Origin: Schistocerca nitens
Lineage: Eukaryota; Arthropoda; Insecta; Orthoptera; Acrididae
Assembly: GCF_023898315.1 (NCBI RefSeq)
Contig: NC_064616.1
Location: 530,553,102-530,617,101 of the forward strand
Length of the DNA: 64,000 bases
Reading direction: 5' to 3'
Position numbers and translations under genes: made by a program. Below, piece by piece: positions 51,139-62,557 of the stretch. Each line of letters opens with the position of its first letter. Position 1 is the stretch's first letter. The notes beneath the pieces are model-generated. The model saw only the letters and a program-made list of their open reading frames with translations. It was not told the DNA's origin and ran no database searches.

Positions 51139-51984
51139 TATAACTGCATACATAATAGCCGCAAGACTAAAATAGGCTCTGCTAGAGATAATCGGGCCTG
51201 ACCAAACGTATGGAAGATCATTGATGGACTTTTTCACTTTGGGAGACACGACGTCCTTCTCATGGATGTACCAAACCGGAACAATAATATTGTTGAACGT
51301 TGACTTAGAAAATACATTTGCCAAAGTCAGTCACCAATATCCAAGGAATGTGTTGCAACACTATGACTTCCCAGAGTCCACAACAAATCTGCTACTACCG
51401 GACAGGAATCCAGTAGTCTCCTAAATACAAACAAACAGCCACTCAGGTGAGAATTCTCAGTTCAGCGTTCAGTCCGGCAGGGATGCCCGTCATCCATGAT
51501 TTTTTTTTATAATGTCCTTGGAACCAGTGATCCGCTCAGTCACCAACAAAATCTCTGGAATAAATGTGGGTGCACAAAGGTTCTTCGTTATCACTTAGGC
51601 CGAAGAACTATACTCGCGCAGCATCAAGATACTGGGACGATATTAGAAATAATAATGGACTCTTGTAAGGAAGCATCAGGAGCAACAATAAAGGATAACA
51701 AAACCCGGCTCCTATGGCTGAACAAAACTTCACAGTTCAGGCCACATCCCTTCACGGCATGTGACAAAATGGAAGCACTCGGCGTTAAACTGAAGAAGAA
51801 CGAATTGGTTGTGAATAATCGGAAATCAGTGGTGGAGAAAGTAAGAGGTGCCTTAATAGAGAACAGCACTAGGAACTTAAATCTTATTCAAAGGGTACAA
51901 TATGTCAATATGCTGACTCTTTCAAAAATGTAATATACAGCTCAAATGATACCCATGTAGCGACAACATATTGCTCAAATAAAG

Positions 51985-52950
51985 AAGTATATAGGATGGT
52001 TCATCTGGAAATGGATGCTACCCCGTATAGCCAGACACCAGTTAACAAAACCGTCAAATGAATGTGGATTAGATTTAACAAATAGTGGGAAAAAATGCAA
52101 GCCCTCATAGTAAAAAGTCTTATAAAATCCTTGAAACAACCAGCAAGTCGTTGAGATTTATTGAAGGCCGCATGGAGAATTACCACGAACTCAATGACGG
52201 ACACCCACGTATTTTAATCACACTCTTAAAATCGCAACTATAATTCTAGGAAAACTCCCAAATCAAAAGAACTTCACTACGAAAAAGATTATGTGAGAAC
52301 TACAGAAAGGAACAGTCCACACACCAGTCAGCCAAATAAAACACAAGGATCGTAACTAGAAGCTAGTGAGGCTTAACTTTTCAGATGTGACTATACGTTC
52401 AACGCTGCGTTCGGTCGCTTACATGTTCTTAAACTATCTGTCTCCGAGAGCATCACGTTGACACCACCTGAGAGTCACGGGAAACCCTTACTGCGACCAT
52501 GGAGGTCTGACTGACACAGCGCTGCACCAAACAGTGGGCTGTTCACGAATCCTAGGCTTGTGGGGGTGGATTCAATGGCAGTGTGCAATGCTATTAACGA
52601 CAACAACGGCTAAATTAAACACCAGGAAGATAATGTACACGGATTGCAAAACGATCCCGGCTTCAAAGACGAGAATAATCACTTGACTTATATATTCCTA
52701 CATAAACTACGTCATCAACGATGGAGGTGAAATTGTCACTTAAGTCAGACTATACTTGCAACAAGAGAGGGACAAAATTGTCAGAATCAACTCGAAAAAG
52801 GAAAAATTTGGCCTATTTATACATTCCATCTGAAAACAAGGATGTTTAAAAAGGAAACACAGACGAACACTTTTCAGAGAACGTTTCGAGTTTATGTAGA
52901 AGTACAGCTTAGTTCCCTTATTTCAAATACAGTCATAACATAATTTTAAT
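51985..52950 (+). other. LINE 3' region, heavily decayed
   Basis: Continues after the RT fragments with only short plus-strand frames. The 3' end of the LINE is not defined and 52950 is an estimate. Confidence 0.35.
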
Positions 52951-53404
52951 TCTTCTAAAATGCTACGAATTAAATAATAACATACCCTTAGGAAGAAAGG
53001 AGTTTTGGTTTCGATAGGAAATTAAGTGTTTTGGTTAAATTTAAAGAAGAAAAATTTAGTGAATTAAGGAGAAGAAAAAAAGAAAGAAAATCTGAGTAGA
53101 CCGCTGGGACATCAAAATCACACTAAAAAGGTCGTCAGAGCATTTGCTTATTATGCAGGAGACTCGGGTTCGAATCCCGGGCCGGTACAAATTTTCAGCT
53201 TCCCCCCTGATTTCAATCAATACCCGCTCACAGCCAACCTCTGTAATTCCTTTGTGTCTTAATTTATTTTGTGGTTGGCATATCATCAGTCATTTTGAAT
53301 AAACTGTTTAGTTTATTTAAAGTGTATTCCATCTAATTAAAACTTCGAATAGTATTTATTGACGCATTTGACCGACAGCGGGTGGTTTACTTTAAGAAGC
53401 ATTC
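52951..53404. other. Unassigned DNA with a degenerate tRNA-like core
   Basis: GACTCGGGTTCGAATCCCGG followed by GCCGGTACAAATTTTCAG at about 53160-53198 resembles the T-arm and downstream body of the tRNA-like family F at 45165. The D-arm side is not recognisable. Confidence 0.4.
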
Positions 53405-53678
53405 AGGCGTCTCCAGCGAAGACAGGCCAGGTATTATTTCTTTTTTTTTTAAGTTAATAAGTTTTCAGAGTTTATGCAGTAGTTTCCTTTTTACCTTGAG
53501 TAGGGCTGTTTATCATTATGAAGTATGAATGACCGACGTTTCTGTTTCAGATTCGACACGTAACGGGGAAGATTTAATATAAAATGCCTGACGAAACTGT
53601 AGTTGTTTCCACAATAATTTGGAATCGCACACACATTTCAAATACACTGGTACCCAAAATTAAAGCAACAAACGGAAA
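53405..53678 (+). repeat. Left arm of a ~275-bp near-perfect inverted repeat
   Basis: It begins AGGCGTCTCCAGCGAAGACA. Compared with the complement of 55103-55377 it differs at about five bases plus one base in an oligo-T run. The inner 34 bases (53645-53678) are the terminal repeat of the Tc1-like element; the outer 240 bases are not. Confidence 0.93.
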
Positions 53679-55136
53679 TTTTGCAAGGTTGCATTTATTT
53701 TGCCACAAAATAGTATGAACAGTTGGTTGTGAAGGAGAAACTATGTAAAGAGTAGAGAACGTAATCAACTGCAACATATATAAGGCTAGACGAAAATGTT
53801 CTTCGTATTTTCCAACTTAACGAATTTACCCACTGGTTCCAACAACTGGTTAATGTGCTCAGTATAGGGTCTGATCACCTTTGGCAGCAATACAGGCTTG
53901 ACAACAACGGGGATGCTGTGAATGATGTTATCAATCTCATGTTGATGCAATAACACCCATTCTTCCGGCAGAGCTTCTCACATGTCCTGGAGAGTGGTTG
54001 GCTGATGTTGACGTGATGCAACCCGTCTCCCTAGTGCATCCCAGGCACGCTCTATGGGATTCAAATCGGGAGACCGAGCAGGCCACGCCATGCGTGGAGT
54101 ATCTTCTATTTCCAAGAAAACTTCAACCACACATGCTCTATGAGGTCGAGTTTTATCGTCCTTCAATACAAAGCCTGGGCTCACAGCAACTCGCAACAAC
54201 TGCATATGAGATTCCAAGATCTTGACACTATACCTGACAGCAGTTAAACCTTACAGATTCAAGCATACAATTTCATTAAGAGGTGTTCGAGTAGTCAATA
54301 TAATATCTGCCCTCAGCATTATGGATCCTCCTTGGTATCAGTCTCTTTCCACAATGTTTCGGCCCCAAAATCGTGTTCCCCATTCCCTCCAGATGTGAAC
54401 CATTGATAGCCACTCTCCAGTCCAAATCGGGACTCATCTATGAAATGAACATTGTCCCACTGTTCGACCGTCCAGATGCCATGTTGACGACTCCACTCTA
54501 GACATTCCCTTCTGTGCAGACGCATCAGATGTACACGTACACGGGGTCTCTGACAAAGGCCACTCTGTCGAAGCTTTCTGTACACCGTTTGCCTCGATAC
54601 AACACGTGAAGTGAATGCTGTGAGGTCAGATGCCAGTTGCTATGCAGATCTACAGCGGTTCCACCATCCTCTTACAGCCAAATAACGGACGTCTCTTGCT
54701 GATGTCACAAGTGGTCGGCCCTACACTGGTATTCGGATACAGTTTCAGTCTCTATAAACTGTCGCCACATCCGAGATACAACCAAACGACTCACATTATG
54801 CCATCGTGCCATATCTGCTGAATAACTGTCCTGCTTCCAGTCTTCTATGGCCCTCCAGAAAGTGTCACAGGCATCTTCTCTGTGCCATACTGTACTGTCT
54901 GTGACTATGTACATAGCGACTGTGGATGTAGAATACCTGGCAAAAACTACCCTGTTTGATAAGTGCCCTGACGTCATCATCAGCGTGGTTATTTGTTGAC
55001 CATAATGCTATCTTCCGAGCAGAACACGGTCGTACTGACATCTGTCGACAGTTTGTACAATCATATCGTGAACTAGACACAGGAGACAATTTTGCTTCTT
55101 CTTTTCCGTTTGTTGCTTTAATTATGGGTACCAGTA
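53645..55136 (-). mobile_element. Tc1-like transposon relic inside the inverted repeat
   Basis: Ends CACTGGTACCCAAAATTAAA at the left and its near complement at the right (one end base changed), each beside TA (53643-53644; 55137-55138). Length about 1.49 kb. A fragment of the same family is at 62363-62555, ending CACTGGTGTCCAAAATTAAA on its minus strand. Confidence 0.85.
53960..55020 (-). pseudogene. Tc1-like DD34E transposase (broken)
   Basis: Minus-strand pieces in several frames: an N-terminal DNA-binding fragment (SADMARWHNVSRLVVSRMWR, about 54830-54770), then QRPRVRVHLMRLHRRECLEW and WDNVHFIDESRFGLES with the first catalytic Asp (54540-54410). After a gap comes GFVLKDDKTRPHRACVVEV with the second Asp (about 54175) and WPARSPDLNPIERAWDALGR with the Glu (about 54085-54025), spaced 34 residues. 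Stops and frameshifts separate the pieces. The catalytic residues remain but the frame does not. Confidence 0.82.
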
Positions 55137-55377
55137 TATTTGAAATGTGTGTGCGATTCCAAATTATTGTGGAAACAACTACAGTTTCGTCAGGCATTTT
55201 ATATTAAATCTTCCCCGTTACGTGTCGAATCTGAAACAGAAACGTCGGTCATTCATATTTCATAATGATAAACAGCCCTACTCAAGGTAAAAAGGAAACT
55301 ACTGCATAAACTCTGAAAACTTATTAACTTAAAAAAAAAAAGAATTAATACCTGACCTGTCTTCGCTGGAGACGCCT
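55103..55377 (-). repeat. Right arm of the ~275-bp inverted repeat
   Basis: Complement of 53405-53678 with about 98 percent agreement by eye. Beyond 55377 and before 53405 the two sides no longer match. Confidence 0.93.
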
Positions 55378-56189
55378 TGCAAAGGCTGAAGATATTGTTT
55401 GAATTTTGATGCAATATGAGATGGATTTGTAGACACAGTTAGCTGCTCTCGAAATAAAAATTACAACACTTGCAGAAGACCACTGAAGCTGAACGAGTGC
55501 GAAGCTTTTTAAACGAAAGAGCTGACAGGCACAGAGTTTAGGTTATACAAAGTGGCATGGTGCATGAAATGTCGACTGTCATTGCCATCGCACCATGCTG
55601 CTGGTGAGCAGTCACATTCAAGTGCATCTGAATTTTTCTTCATGTTCGAAAATTTTCTGAATGATTTGCTTGTTCTTATAATAACGCTCTATAACTTACA
55701 GTTCTTTGGACATAGGTTAACGTGACAAAATAATGTTTGATGTCTCTACGATTTTTACGACATTTTATTGGACTCTGGGCTTGACTTAATCTGATACGTA
55801 ATATGTACATGTCGGCTAGGTGGAAGCATCGTGAACAAAACGTTTTGTATGCTCCAACTGGTCTGGACCTTGTTGAGTCACTGAAATATGAGATTAGTGC
55901 GCTGACAAACCTGAACTTGCAGGCTATACATTTGCGAGTGTGACCATGTCTGAGAAAAGCAGAAGAATTGAGTTACTAAGTACTTTTGCTCTTCGGAACT
56001 CGTCCGCAATTGCTGGCTCAATAGGATATCATGTACAAATACGAAACAGTTGCTAGTTGAAAGTAAGTACTGGTGTTGCTGCTGCTGCTGTCCTCTGTAC
56101 ATGCGTCATCGAATCAGGAGAAATGTAAGTGTAATATGCACAACTGCTACTAAAAAAAATTGTATTTTACTTATCAATTACTTATTATA
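55378..56189. other. Unassigned DNA
   Basis: No feature recognised. Confidence 0.4.
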
Positions 56190-56516
56190 ATGGAAGAACA
56201 TAGGGATTCTTCTGTTTCCATGTTACAGAACTTGGTGTATCTGGGTGATGATTTAAGCGCAATATGCACTGAAAGACTGTCAGAATTGGGAAAGGACGAG
56301 TGGTACTCAACCTTATGCACAAGATGTGTCAACACCAAATTTGAAGTGACATTGCCGGTGTATCTGGAGAATTGCAAGATATATCTACCATCAAGATTCT
56401 CAGCTATCAGCAAAGATGAACTTGACTTTCTCAAAAGCACAACGCTGTGCCTGAAATATTGTGGAAAAGTGAACAAAATGGACATAATTGATTTAGAAAA
56501 CAGTGTTATGAAGTAA
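56190..56516 (+). CDS. Small orphan ORF, unrecognised
   Basis: A 108-codon frame with ATG at 56190 (MEEHRDSSVSMLQNLVYLGD). It is of mixed composition, not low complexity, with seven cysteines including CTRC. The segment CKIYLPSRFSAISKDELDFL has a 'xLPxRFxxxxxxxL' pattern that I recall from small proteins of arthropod mobile elements and viruses, but I cannot name a family. No TATA box, splice site or neighbour gives context, and part of the apparent upstream frame may be untranslated. It could be a genuine short gene, an exon or a chance frame. Confidence 0.35.
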   Translation: MEEHRDSSVSMLQNLVYLGDDLSAICTERLSELGKDEWYSTLCTRCVNTKFEVTLPVYLENCKIYLPSRFSAISKDELDFLKSTTLCLKYCGKVNKMDIIDLENSVMK

Positions 56517-57346
56517 CGTTTGGGCCTAGTAGAGAACCATGTAGATGAAATTGTGAATCCCTATTCACTAGTTATCACTCAGCGGAATTGTAAGAAAAAT
56601 TAAAGTTCACTTCGCAAGAGTGTTTAGTTCCCTCACACAAAGTCAATGGATTTGGTTCCAGTCTAAGTGCGTTTTCAGAAGTGGGTGTGAAAACAACACG
56701 GACACTTCAGAGGGAATGCTTTACAGACTCTGGAAACTTTATGTCTTTTCAAGTGTGAATGCATCTATTATGCTGAAGTGATTCTGTTTCAAACTGGCTT
56801 ATTATTACATTAAAGATATGTTATTGCCCCCACAACGCCATTCAGCGTCATTTTTATTTCAGTAAGGCAAAAACAGCTCTCAAAATGTTCTTAGCTGATG
56901 GGGATATCTCAACTACTTATTCAAATTGTAACGCCCTTCTGTTTACAAAAGATAATAGTCTAAAAACACTGAAGACGAAATAGAATGTGTATTAAATTCG
57001 TGTGATTAAACTGTGTATGTTAGCGTAAAAAGCGACTCCGTTTCAGTATGACAAATTGGTTTTCAGGATATTAGGAAATTTTTGTAGTGTGAAAAAGAAA
57101 TAACATAAAACATTATATGTGTGTAAAAACCTAGTACAATTTAAACCCTGAATATTGTTTGTTGTATGTAAATGTGCACCGTCACCCAAGTATGCATCTG
57201 CCTTTCTTTAGAGTGTAATAAATTTTACATTTAGAGTCTTTTTAGTTTCTGTTTCTTTTCTTTTCCATTGCCTGTGGAATATACTGATGATGAGGTAGTA
57301 CAGTATTTTGGAGTAAACTTTAGTGGCGTAGGAAATTTACGTTACT
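56517..57346. other. AT-rich unassigned DNA
   Basis: No feature recognised. Confidence 0.4.
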
Positions 57347-57400
57347 TAGTGTGAGATGAAATTTACTGACACAACAGTACAGTATTTGACATAAACATTG

Positions 57401-57477
<77 letters not shown>

Positions 57478-57617
57478 TGTGAAAATGATTGTGAGTTGAA
57501 ATTCACTGATAAGAAAACAGTATTTCATGTAAATATTAAGTATGAACACACAGAGAACGTTACCTAGTGTGAGATGAAATTAACTGACAGAACAGTACAT
57601 TATTTGACATAACCATT

Positions 57618-57664
<47 letters not shown>
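57347..57664. repeat. 218-bp duplication containing (GT)n microsatellites
   Basis: TAGTGTGAGATGAAATTTACTG at 57347 and TAGTGTGAGATGAAATTAACTG at 57565 start two imperfect copies 218 bases apart. Each runs into a GT repeat (57402-57472 and 57620-57664). Confidence 0.85.
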
Positions 57665-57667
<3 letters not shown>

Positions 57668-58273
57668 CATGATTAGTTGAAACAAATAGATATGCACAAT
57701 TTACTGGCAAGGGAGATGTTGAAGGGAGGGGGAAGACGGAGGTGCGAAGGAAGGGAGGGTGGCAGAGAGTGACTGGGAAGGGGACAGGCATGATTATGTA
57801 TACGTTCAAGGCCATTGAAAACATCATATTGCACATGTCAAGGGGAGAGGTTATTGACCCAGCCTCTGCATGTAGGCATCACACACTAAGAGTTGTACAT
57901 TTTGCAGTATCAATAACGTCTTTATCGAACACATCCAGTGCACCCGATGTCTCTGATAGGAGGCGACACATATGCACGCCACTAGAAGATGCTGAATTAA
58001 CATGAGCTCACTGTAAGTGACTGATTGGCCAATGCATCTTTTTAAGCAGCCACACTCAGGGATCGCCTGACACTTAGTCAATATACAGACTCATATCAAC
58101 CTTAATATGGAAGACTGCAATGTGGAAATTACATTGATGTAGCAGGACGCTATTAAGTATTATTAATTACCAGTGACTTATTTGACTGTGTCAGTATACA
58201 ATATTGTTAGTGTCTATCAATAAGATTACTCTCATTGTATATAAATCCGAAAATGACCTTAAAGCATTTCAAA
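57665..58273. other. Unassigned DNA
   Basis: Purine-rich at 57715-57790, otherwise nothing recognised. Confidence 0.4.
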
Positions 58274-58533
58274 GTTACGTCCTTCACAGTTATTAAGTGT
58301 ACATCTAGTAAATAAATTTATTAATGTGGTATCTTTCTGTAAATGTTTGATTTTATTTATTGGCCAGCTTTATCACTGGCATATGATTTTTCATACGATC
58401 TTTGTTACGTCCTTCACAGTTATTAAGTGTACATCTAGTAAATAAATTTATTAATGTGGTATCTTTCTGTAAATGTTTGATTTTATTTATTGGCCAGCTT
58501 TATCACTGGCATATGACTTTTCATACGATCTTT
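58274..58533. repeat. 130-bp direct tandem duplication
   Basis: 58274-58403 and 58404-58533 differ at one base (GATTTTTC versus GACTTTTC). The unit starts GTTACGTCCTTCACAG. Confidence 0.95.
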
Positions 58534-58985
58534 GTCACATGGACTAGAGGCACAGAGGAAGTTGCAATTCAGAACAAACGGTCTAGCATGTACTTAGTCA
58601 CTGCAGCAAACAGTTTCTTCCCACTTACTGGTTGGTGTCAGTAGGAGGGTAACAGAGGTTCCACACCACTTTGTTTGTGACAGTTGCATACATTCATGGG
58701 CAACCTTGATAGATTTATGACTCCACTAGGGGCTGATATATGACCCCCTGTGGTTGATCTATGACCCCCTGATGATAATCCATTCTTTTGCAGAACACCC
58801 CTACCCCTCCCCATCCCCCTCCACCTCCCCCATTCCCCTCTCCCTCGCCAATACAAGCACACTTTTGATATTAAATTATTTGACTAATTAATTAAATCGA
58901 TCAATTAATTAACTCCTCCCCCTCTGGAAAATCCCTCAGCCCTCTCCTCCTCTCCCCCACTCCCACTCCCCTCCACCACTTGGAA
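58534..58985. repeat. Imperfect 20-27-bp repeats and pyrimidine-rich tract
   Basis: Three imperfect copies of a GATnTATGACCCCCTG-like unit at about 58710-58780, then C/T-rich DNA at 58792-58985. The same CCCCTC..CTCGCCAAT string occurs at about 39898. Confidence 0.55.
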
Positions 58986-60350
58986 ATTAACTGGAAAAAG
59001 GCTCAGTTTGTGCTAGAGAGGAAGTATCTCATGACATGAAATTCAAATCAATTCAATACTATGGTTCAGTATATTCAGTTTATTTATCAAATTCAGTTCA
59101 CAGGGTTTGGATCTCTCTTTTATCTGGTGGGAAAAGCTCATCATTCTCTGCTGTTTTGAAAGATGCAGGTGTTGCAACTCAACCGCATGTAATTACACTG
59201 TAAAAAATCTGGTTGCATCCTCACACTGACTGCGGGGTAGTAGCACTGGCTGTCTTGTGTATTCCCATGCACACAGGATGGGAGAACAGCCTGCACACAG
59301 AATTGGCTCATGCAGCACGCAGACCAGAAATCGCACTAATCCCCAAACAAAGCGTAAGGTGACGGCAACCCTTTGCACAGTTGTGCCAATAGGTAAGAGA
59401 TGGTAGAAAGCAGTAGCCTTCCATTGCCAAAAACATGGGACGTGATGTCCTGCTCTGATTACAGTGCTACAGGTAGGCAGGGATAATAACATATCACAAA
59501 AAAACATCGCTAACAAAGACGTAAACACTCCACAAAGTCTGCAAAAATCCACTTAACACATATAAACTCCTTAAAACATGGACTCGCTAACAGCTCTGAG
59601 CAAATGCACTGTGCTAGAAAAATAACTCCTTTACTGCAACGTTTTAGAACACAAGCACACTCCTCCACGAGTTCCCCATAATCCACACATTCGCAAAAGC
59701 AGCCAAACTCGTATTGAGGAGTAGCTCACTATTCACCCACACAGGGGCGCATCGAGCATGACCACCTGGACAGTCCAGTGATCCCAGAGCAGAAGTCAGC
59801 GCCCTTTTCATATTTAATACTTGGGAAACCACCTCTGCTGTCTCTCAAATGACTACTTCCTGTTTGTGCATGAACCAAACTGCAAACGTGCAGATGGGGG
59901 TTTTCATCCCTCCTCAGGATACTGCAATCCTATTGGCTAATGCTGAATCAGTGAACATATATAAACAATACCCCCTCCACCCCCTGATTATGCTATATTC
60001 TATGGCAGGATCAGCTCGATTGCCTCGTTCTTGCTCATGTGTGCATTAATCGTTAGTTTGCTTGCAAGATGAAGCGTTTTTTAAGCAGCAGCTGTGGCAT
60101 CGTCAGTGGCAGCAAACGCCCACGGCTGTCACATTAATAGGAATTACAAGATAAGCTCATATTTAATTTCATAGCATGAGGTCATATTTCGTAGCGTATA
60201 TTTTCATACAAAAAGAGTCCTATTATCAGATCACTGTGCATCCAGATTTTGAAGTATATTTTCGTAAAAAAATTTCGGCTTGTGTGTTAAAATTTCAAAG
60301 TTAAAAAAAGTGTCCTAGCATGTGTTCAGCTTCAGGTGTAACTTTTTTCC
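58986..60350. other. Unassigned DNA
   Basis: Only short frames without motifs. No repeat recognised. Confidence 0.4.
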
Positions 60351-61070
60351 TTGTTGTTTCAGCATGCGTCAACCAAATCGTGGATGAGTTGTGGGCAAAG
60401 AGGTTGCAGCGGCAGCATCTGCAGGAACAGCATCATATATACATATGTTCATGTGTGTAATATGCTGTTGTTTAGTATTCAGCGAGTCTTTGCTGTTGTA
60501 CATGATTTTGAGGATCAAGATGGACAACTATAACATTTTTACTAAGAATTTCATACTATTGAATACATGTCATGTTATTATTTCAGTATATGTCCAGCAG
60601 GCAATTGATGACCTGACTGCTGAAAGTCAGCAACAGCAGCAGCATTGTAAGTAGTATATATCTTCTTCTTCATAGTGCTGTGCATATACGTAATATGCTG
60701 CTATTAGACAAAAAATTGATGGTATATATAAAATATACTACATATTCTTTGTTGTTGTTGTAGATGATTTCGAGGAGCAGGTGCAGGGAGGGACAGAGGT
60801 TGTGATGGCATCCACATCACATATCTTGTGGAAGTACATATTTGTTCATCAATTTTTCTTTAGTTCTGTGTGTGTACCTTTTGTGTGATAATAAACCAAT
60901 ATGTTGCTGTTGTAGGTGATTTGAGAGACTTCAATTGGTGGATTGGGTGAGGCAATGCCTGAGTGGGTGGAGGAGATGGAACTGTGTCGCCATAAGGAGA
61001 TGCTGGACGACCTGAGAGATAAGTCACAGGGTCAGAGAAATATAGGTAATGTACACATGTAGTCATTCTT
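60351..61070 (+). other. Series of short exon-like segments with similar starts
   Basis: Three places share a TTGnTGTTGTAnnTGATTTnGAG-like start (about 60490, 60750 and 60904). The last two look like splice acceptors, and each is followed by a short coding-like, Gln/Glu-rich stretch (for example DDLTAESQQQQQHC before a GTAAGTAG donor-like site at about 60647). Similar spacer sequence (GTAATATGCTGnTGTT) lies before two of them. It could be a decayed repeat or a gene with duplicated small exons. Confidence 0.35.
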
Positions 61071-61265
61071 CTTACAAATAACCTTCGAGCCCTACAGCAG
61101 CTATAATGTGTGGTGGATCAATCATGCCTTATGGCTGGGGATGGGGATGTAGAGAAAAATAGCGCAGTTGAGCTAGGTTTTGACAGTTGTACACATTTAC
61201 AAGCAATCGAAAAATACATAAAAATTGAGGGAAAATACGCCAAAATGTGGGGAAATTGAGAGAGA

Positions 61266-61850
61266 ATGAGGGAGTACTTACCTGTGTGCTTGGTGCAGGA
61301 AAATTCTGGTACATGGGAACTAGTATGTGACAGCAAAAGGAAAACGAGAAAAAGGTTACATGGAAGCACCGGGAACCAGAGAAACAGTCATTTTTTTGCG
61401 GACAGCGATAAGACGAGTGGAATAGATTGTTTCACGTGGATGGTGAAAAAATGTAGAGTAATAAATTTATATATGTCTGATCAGAAGCCCAGGCGTGACC
61501 CCACATTTATCAGCAACAACTTTCTAGATTTTTATATAGTGCCCTTAGTTAAAGACCATTGCATTACCAGCTTGGGGGCTGCAATATACAGCTACAGACT
61601 GGATCACGTTTTTGACCCTGTGCAAGACCGTTTCCACGTTTTAAACGCTAACAAACAGTATTTACAATGTGCTTCTCTGTACTCTCTCCCATTAACAACC
61701 ATACAGTGTCAGCTAACAAATATCTTACAGAAGAGTTGCTGCATGGTTTTTAACAACATTTCGCTGTACGTCTATCGTGGTAATACTGATACATACAAAT
61801 TGATCACTGTCTTTGATGCTTTCCTGGAAAAGAGAACCATCTGCCTCTAA
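61266..61850 (+). CDS. Orphan 194-codon ORF, unrecognised
   Basis: The longest reading frame in the last 8 kb that is not part of a known element. The N-terminal ~50 residues are Lys/Arg-rich (CDSKRKTRKRLHGS). The C-terminal ~110 residues look protein-like and non-repetitive, with aromatic runs: ISNNFLDFYIVPLVKDHC, SYRLDHVFDPVQDRFHVLN and FNNISLYVYRGNTDTYKL. No membrane segment, signal peptide or catalytic motif is clear. The true start may be later than the first ATG. Exon-like segments lie 200 bases upstream on the same strand, so it could be a downstream exon. I do not recognise the family. Confidence 0.4.
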   Translation: MREYLPVCLVQENSGTWELVCDSKRKTRKRLHGSTGNQRNSHFFADSDKTSGIDCFTWMVKKCRVINLYMSDQKPRRDPTFISNNFLDFYIVPLVKDHCITSLGAAIYSYRLDHVFDPVQDRFHVLNANKQYLQCASLYSLPLTTIQCQLTNILQKSCCMVFNNISLYVYRGNTDTYKLITVFDAFLEKRTICL

Positions 61851-62362
61851 ATTGACATGGATTTGCGTTAAAGGGTGATTGCTATATGTGTTTGGAAGTG
61901 GACGTGTTCACATGCCTCCTGCTCCCATAAGGCAATTCATGCCGCACGATAGGCGTAGTCCCATGCAACCATTCAGTGTATTTTGTTATCTCCCATGTTA
62001 AACTTCACCTTCATGTTCAAAATTAATGTCATTTTTGTCCTGTACATCCTTTATGTATACAATTGGGATACGGTTTTTTGTTGTTGTAAATAACAAAGAC
62101 GTATGGTAATGATTTTTTTCATTTATTCAGTTACTGTGATACAATTCAGATCTTGAGCTTACAATTTGATTCTATTTTACATAATACATTTTTAACAATA
62201 ACAAACAAAAATTTACTGGTTGAAATATTTACGGTTTTATATATATACATATGCTAAAAAGTAATGTGGAGATAGTTTTATTATTATACTACAACAGTCC
62301 CAATAGTAGCAGCTACACGGATGAACAACAATAATTTTGATGGACTGTGAACTATGTATACT
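61851..62362. other. AT-rich unassigned DNA
   Basis: No feature recognised. Confidence 0.4.
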
Positions 62363-62555
62363 TACCCTGCAAACATTATCCTGCTTGACAGGCGCCCTGA
62401 CGTCATCATTAGTGTGGTTGTCCGCTGATTGGAATGCCATCTTCCGTGCAGAACACGATCGTAACGATATCTGTTGACAGTATGTATGATTATATCGGGA
62501 ATTAGATACGGGACGGGGAAATAGCAGTTTGTGCCTTTAATTTTGGACACCAGTG
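62363..62555 (-). mobile_element. Tc1-like fragment (one end only)
   Basis: Matches 54950-55136 in the element described there: GACGTCATCATnAGnGTGGTT, GCAGAACACGnTCGTA and the terminal CACTGGTGTCCAAAATTAAA (minus strand), next to TA at 62556-62557. Only about 190 bases of that end remain. Confidence 0.8.
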
Positions 62556-62557
62556 TA

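Larger units (their letters stand above)
46480..51950 (+). pseudogene. LINE ORF2 endonuclease-reverse transcriptase, decayed
   Basis: Endonuclease landmarks: DIVQLQEVACQ with the catalytic Glu (46582-46615), INAELNEITILNLFTP and GDLNCIIKLA (about 46881-46905), where Leu replaces the usual Phe. After the first Tc1: LLRSKGYWKLNC-like ending of the endonuclease (about 48375-48420). After the foldback insertion: linker VRELQEKW-like codons. The RT then shows EEEIEDIMKHL, SPGIEVMPYEFYKFF (about 49505-49550) and TLVPKTSKPRRIIDYGS (about 49638). After the second Tc1 there are GPDQTYGRSLMDFF (about 51200), LLNVDLENTFAKV (about 51290), SVRQGCPS in another frame (about 51468) and further degraded codons. 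Numerous stops exclude function. Confidence 0.7.
44600..52950 (+). mobile_element. Two-ORF non-LTR retrotransposon (LINE) relic with four insertions
   Basis: ORF1 (44639-46290), an APE-type endonuclease (46575-47015) and a reverse transcriptase (48250-51950, in pieces) lie in the expected order on the plus strand. A tRNA-like repeat (45165-45445), a Tc1-like element (47018-48248), a foldback-type insertion (48583-49069) and a second Tc1-like element (49717-51138) interrupt it. Codons continue across the excised insertions, which confirms the order of events. The clade was not determined. Confidence 0.75.
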
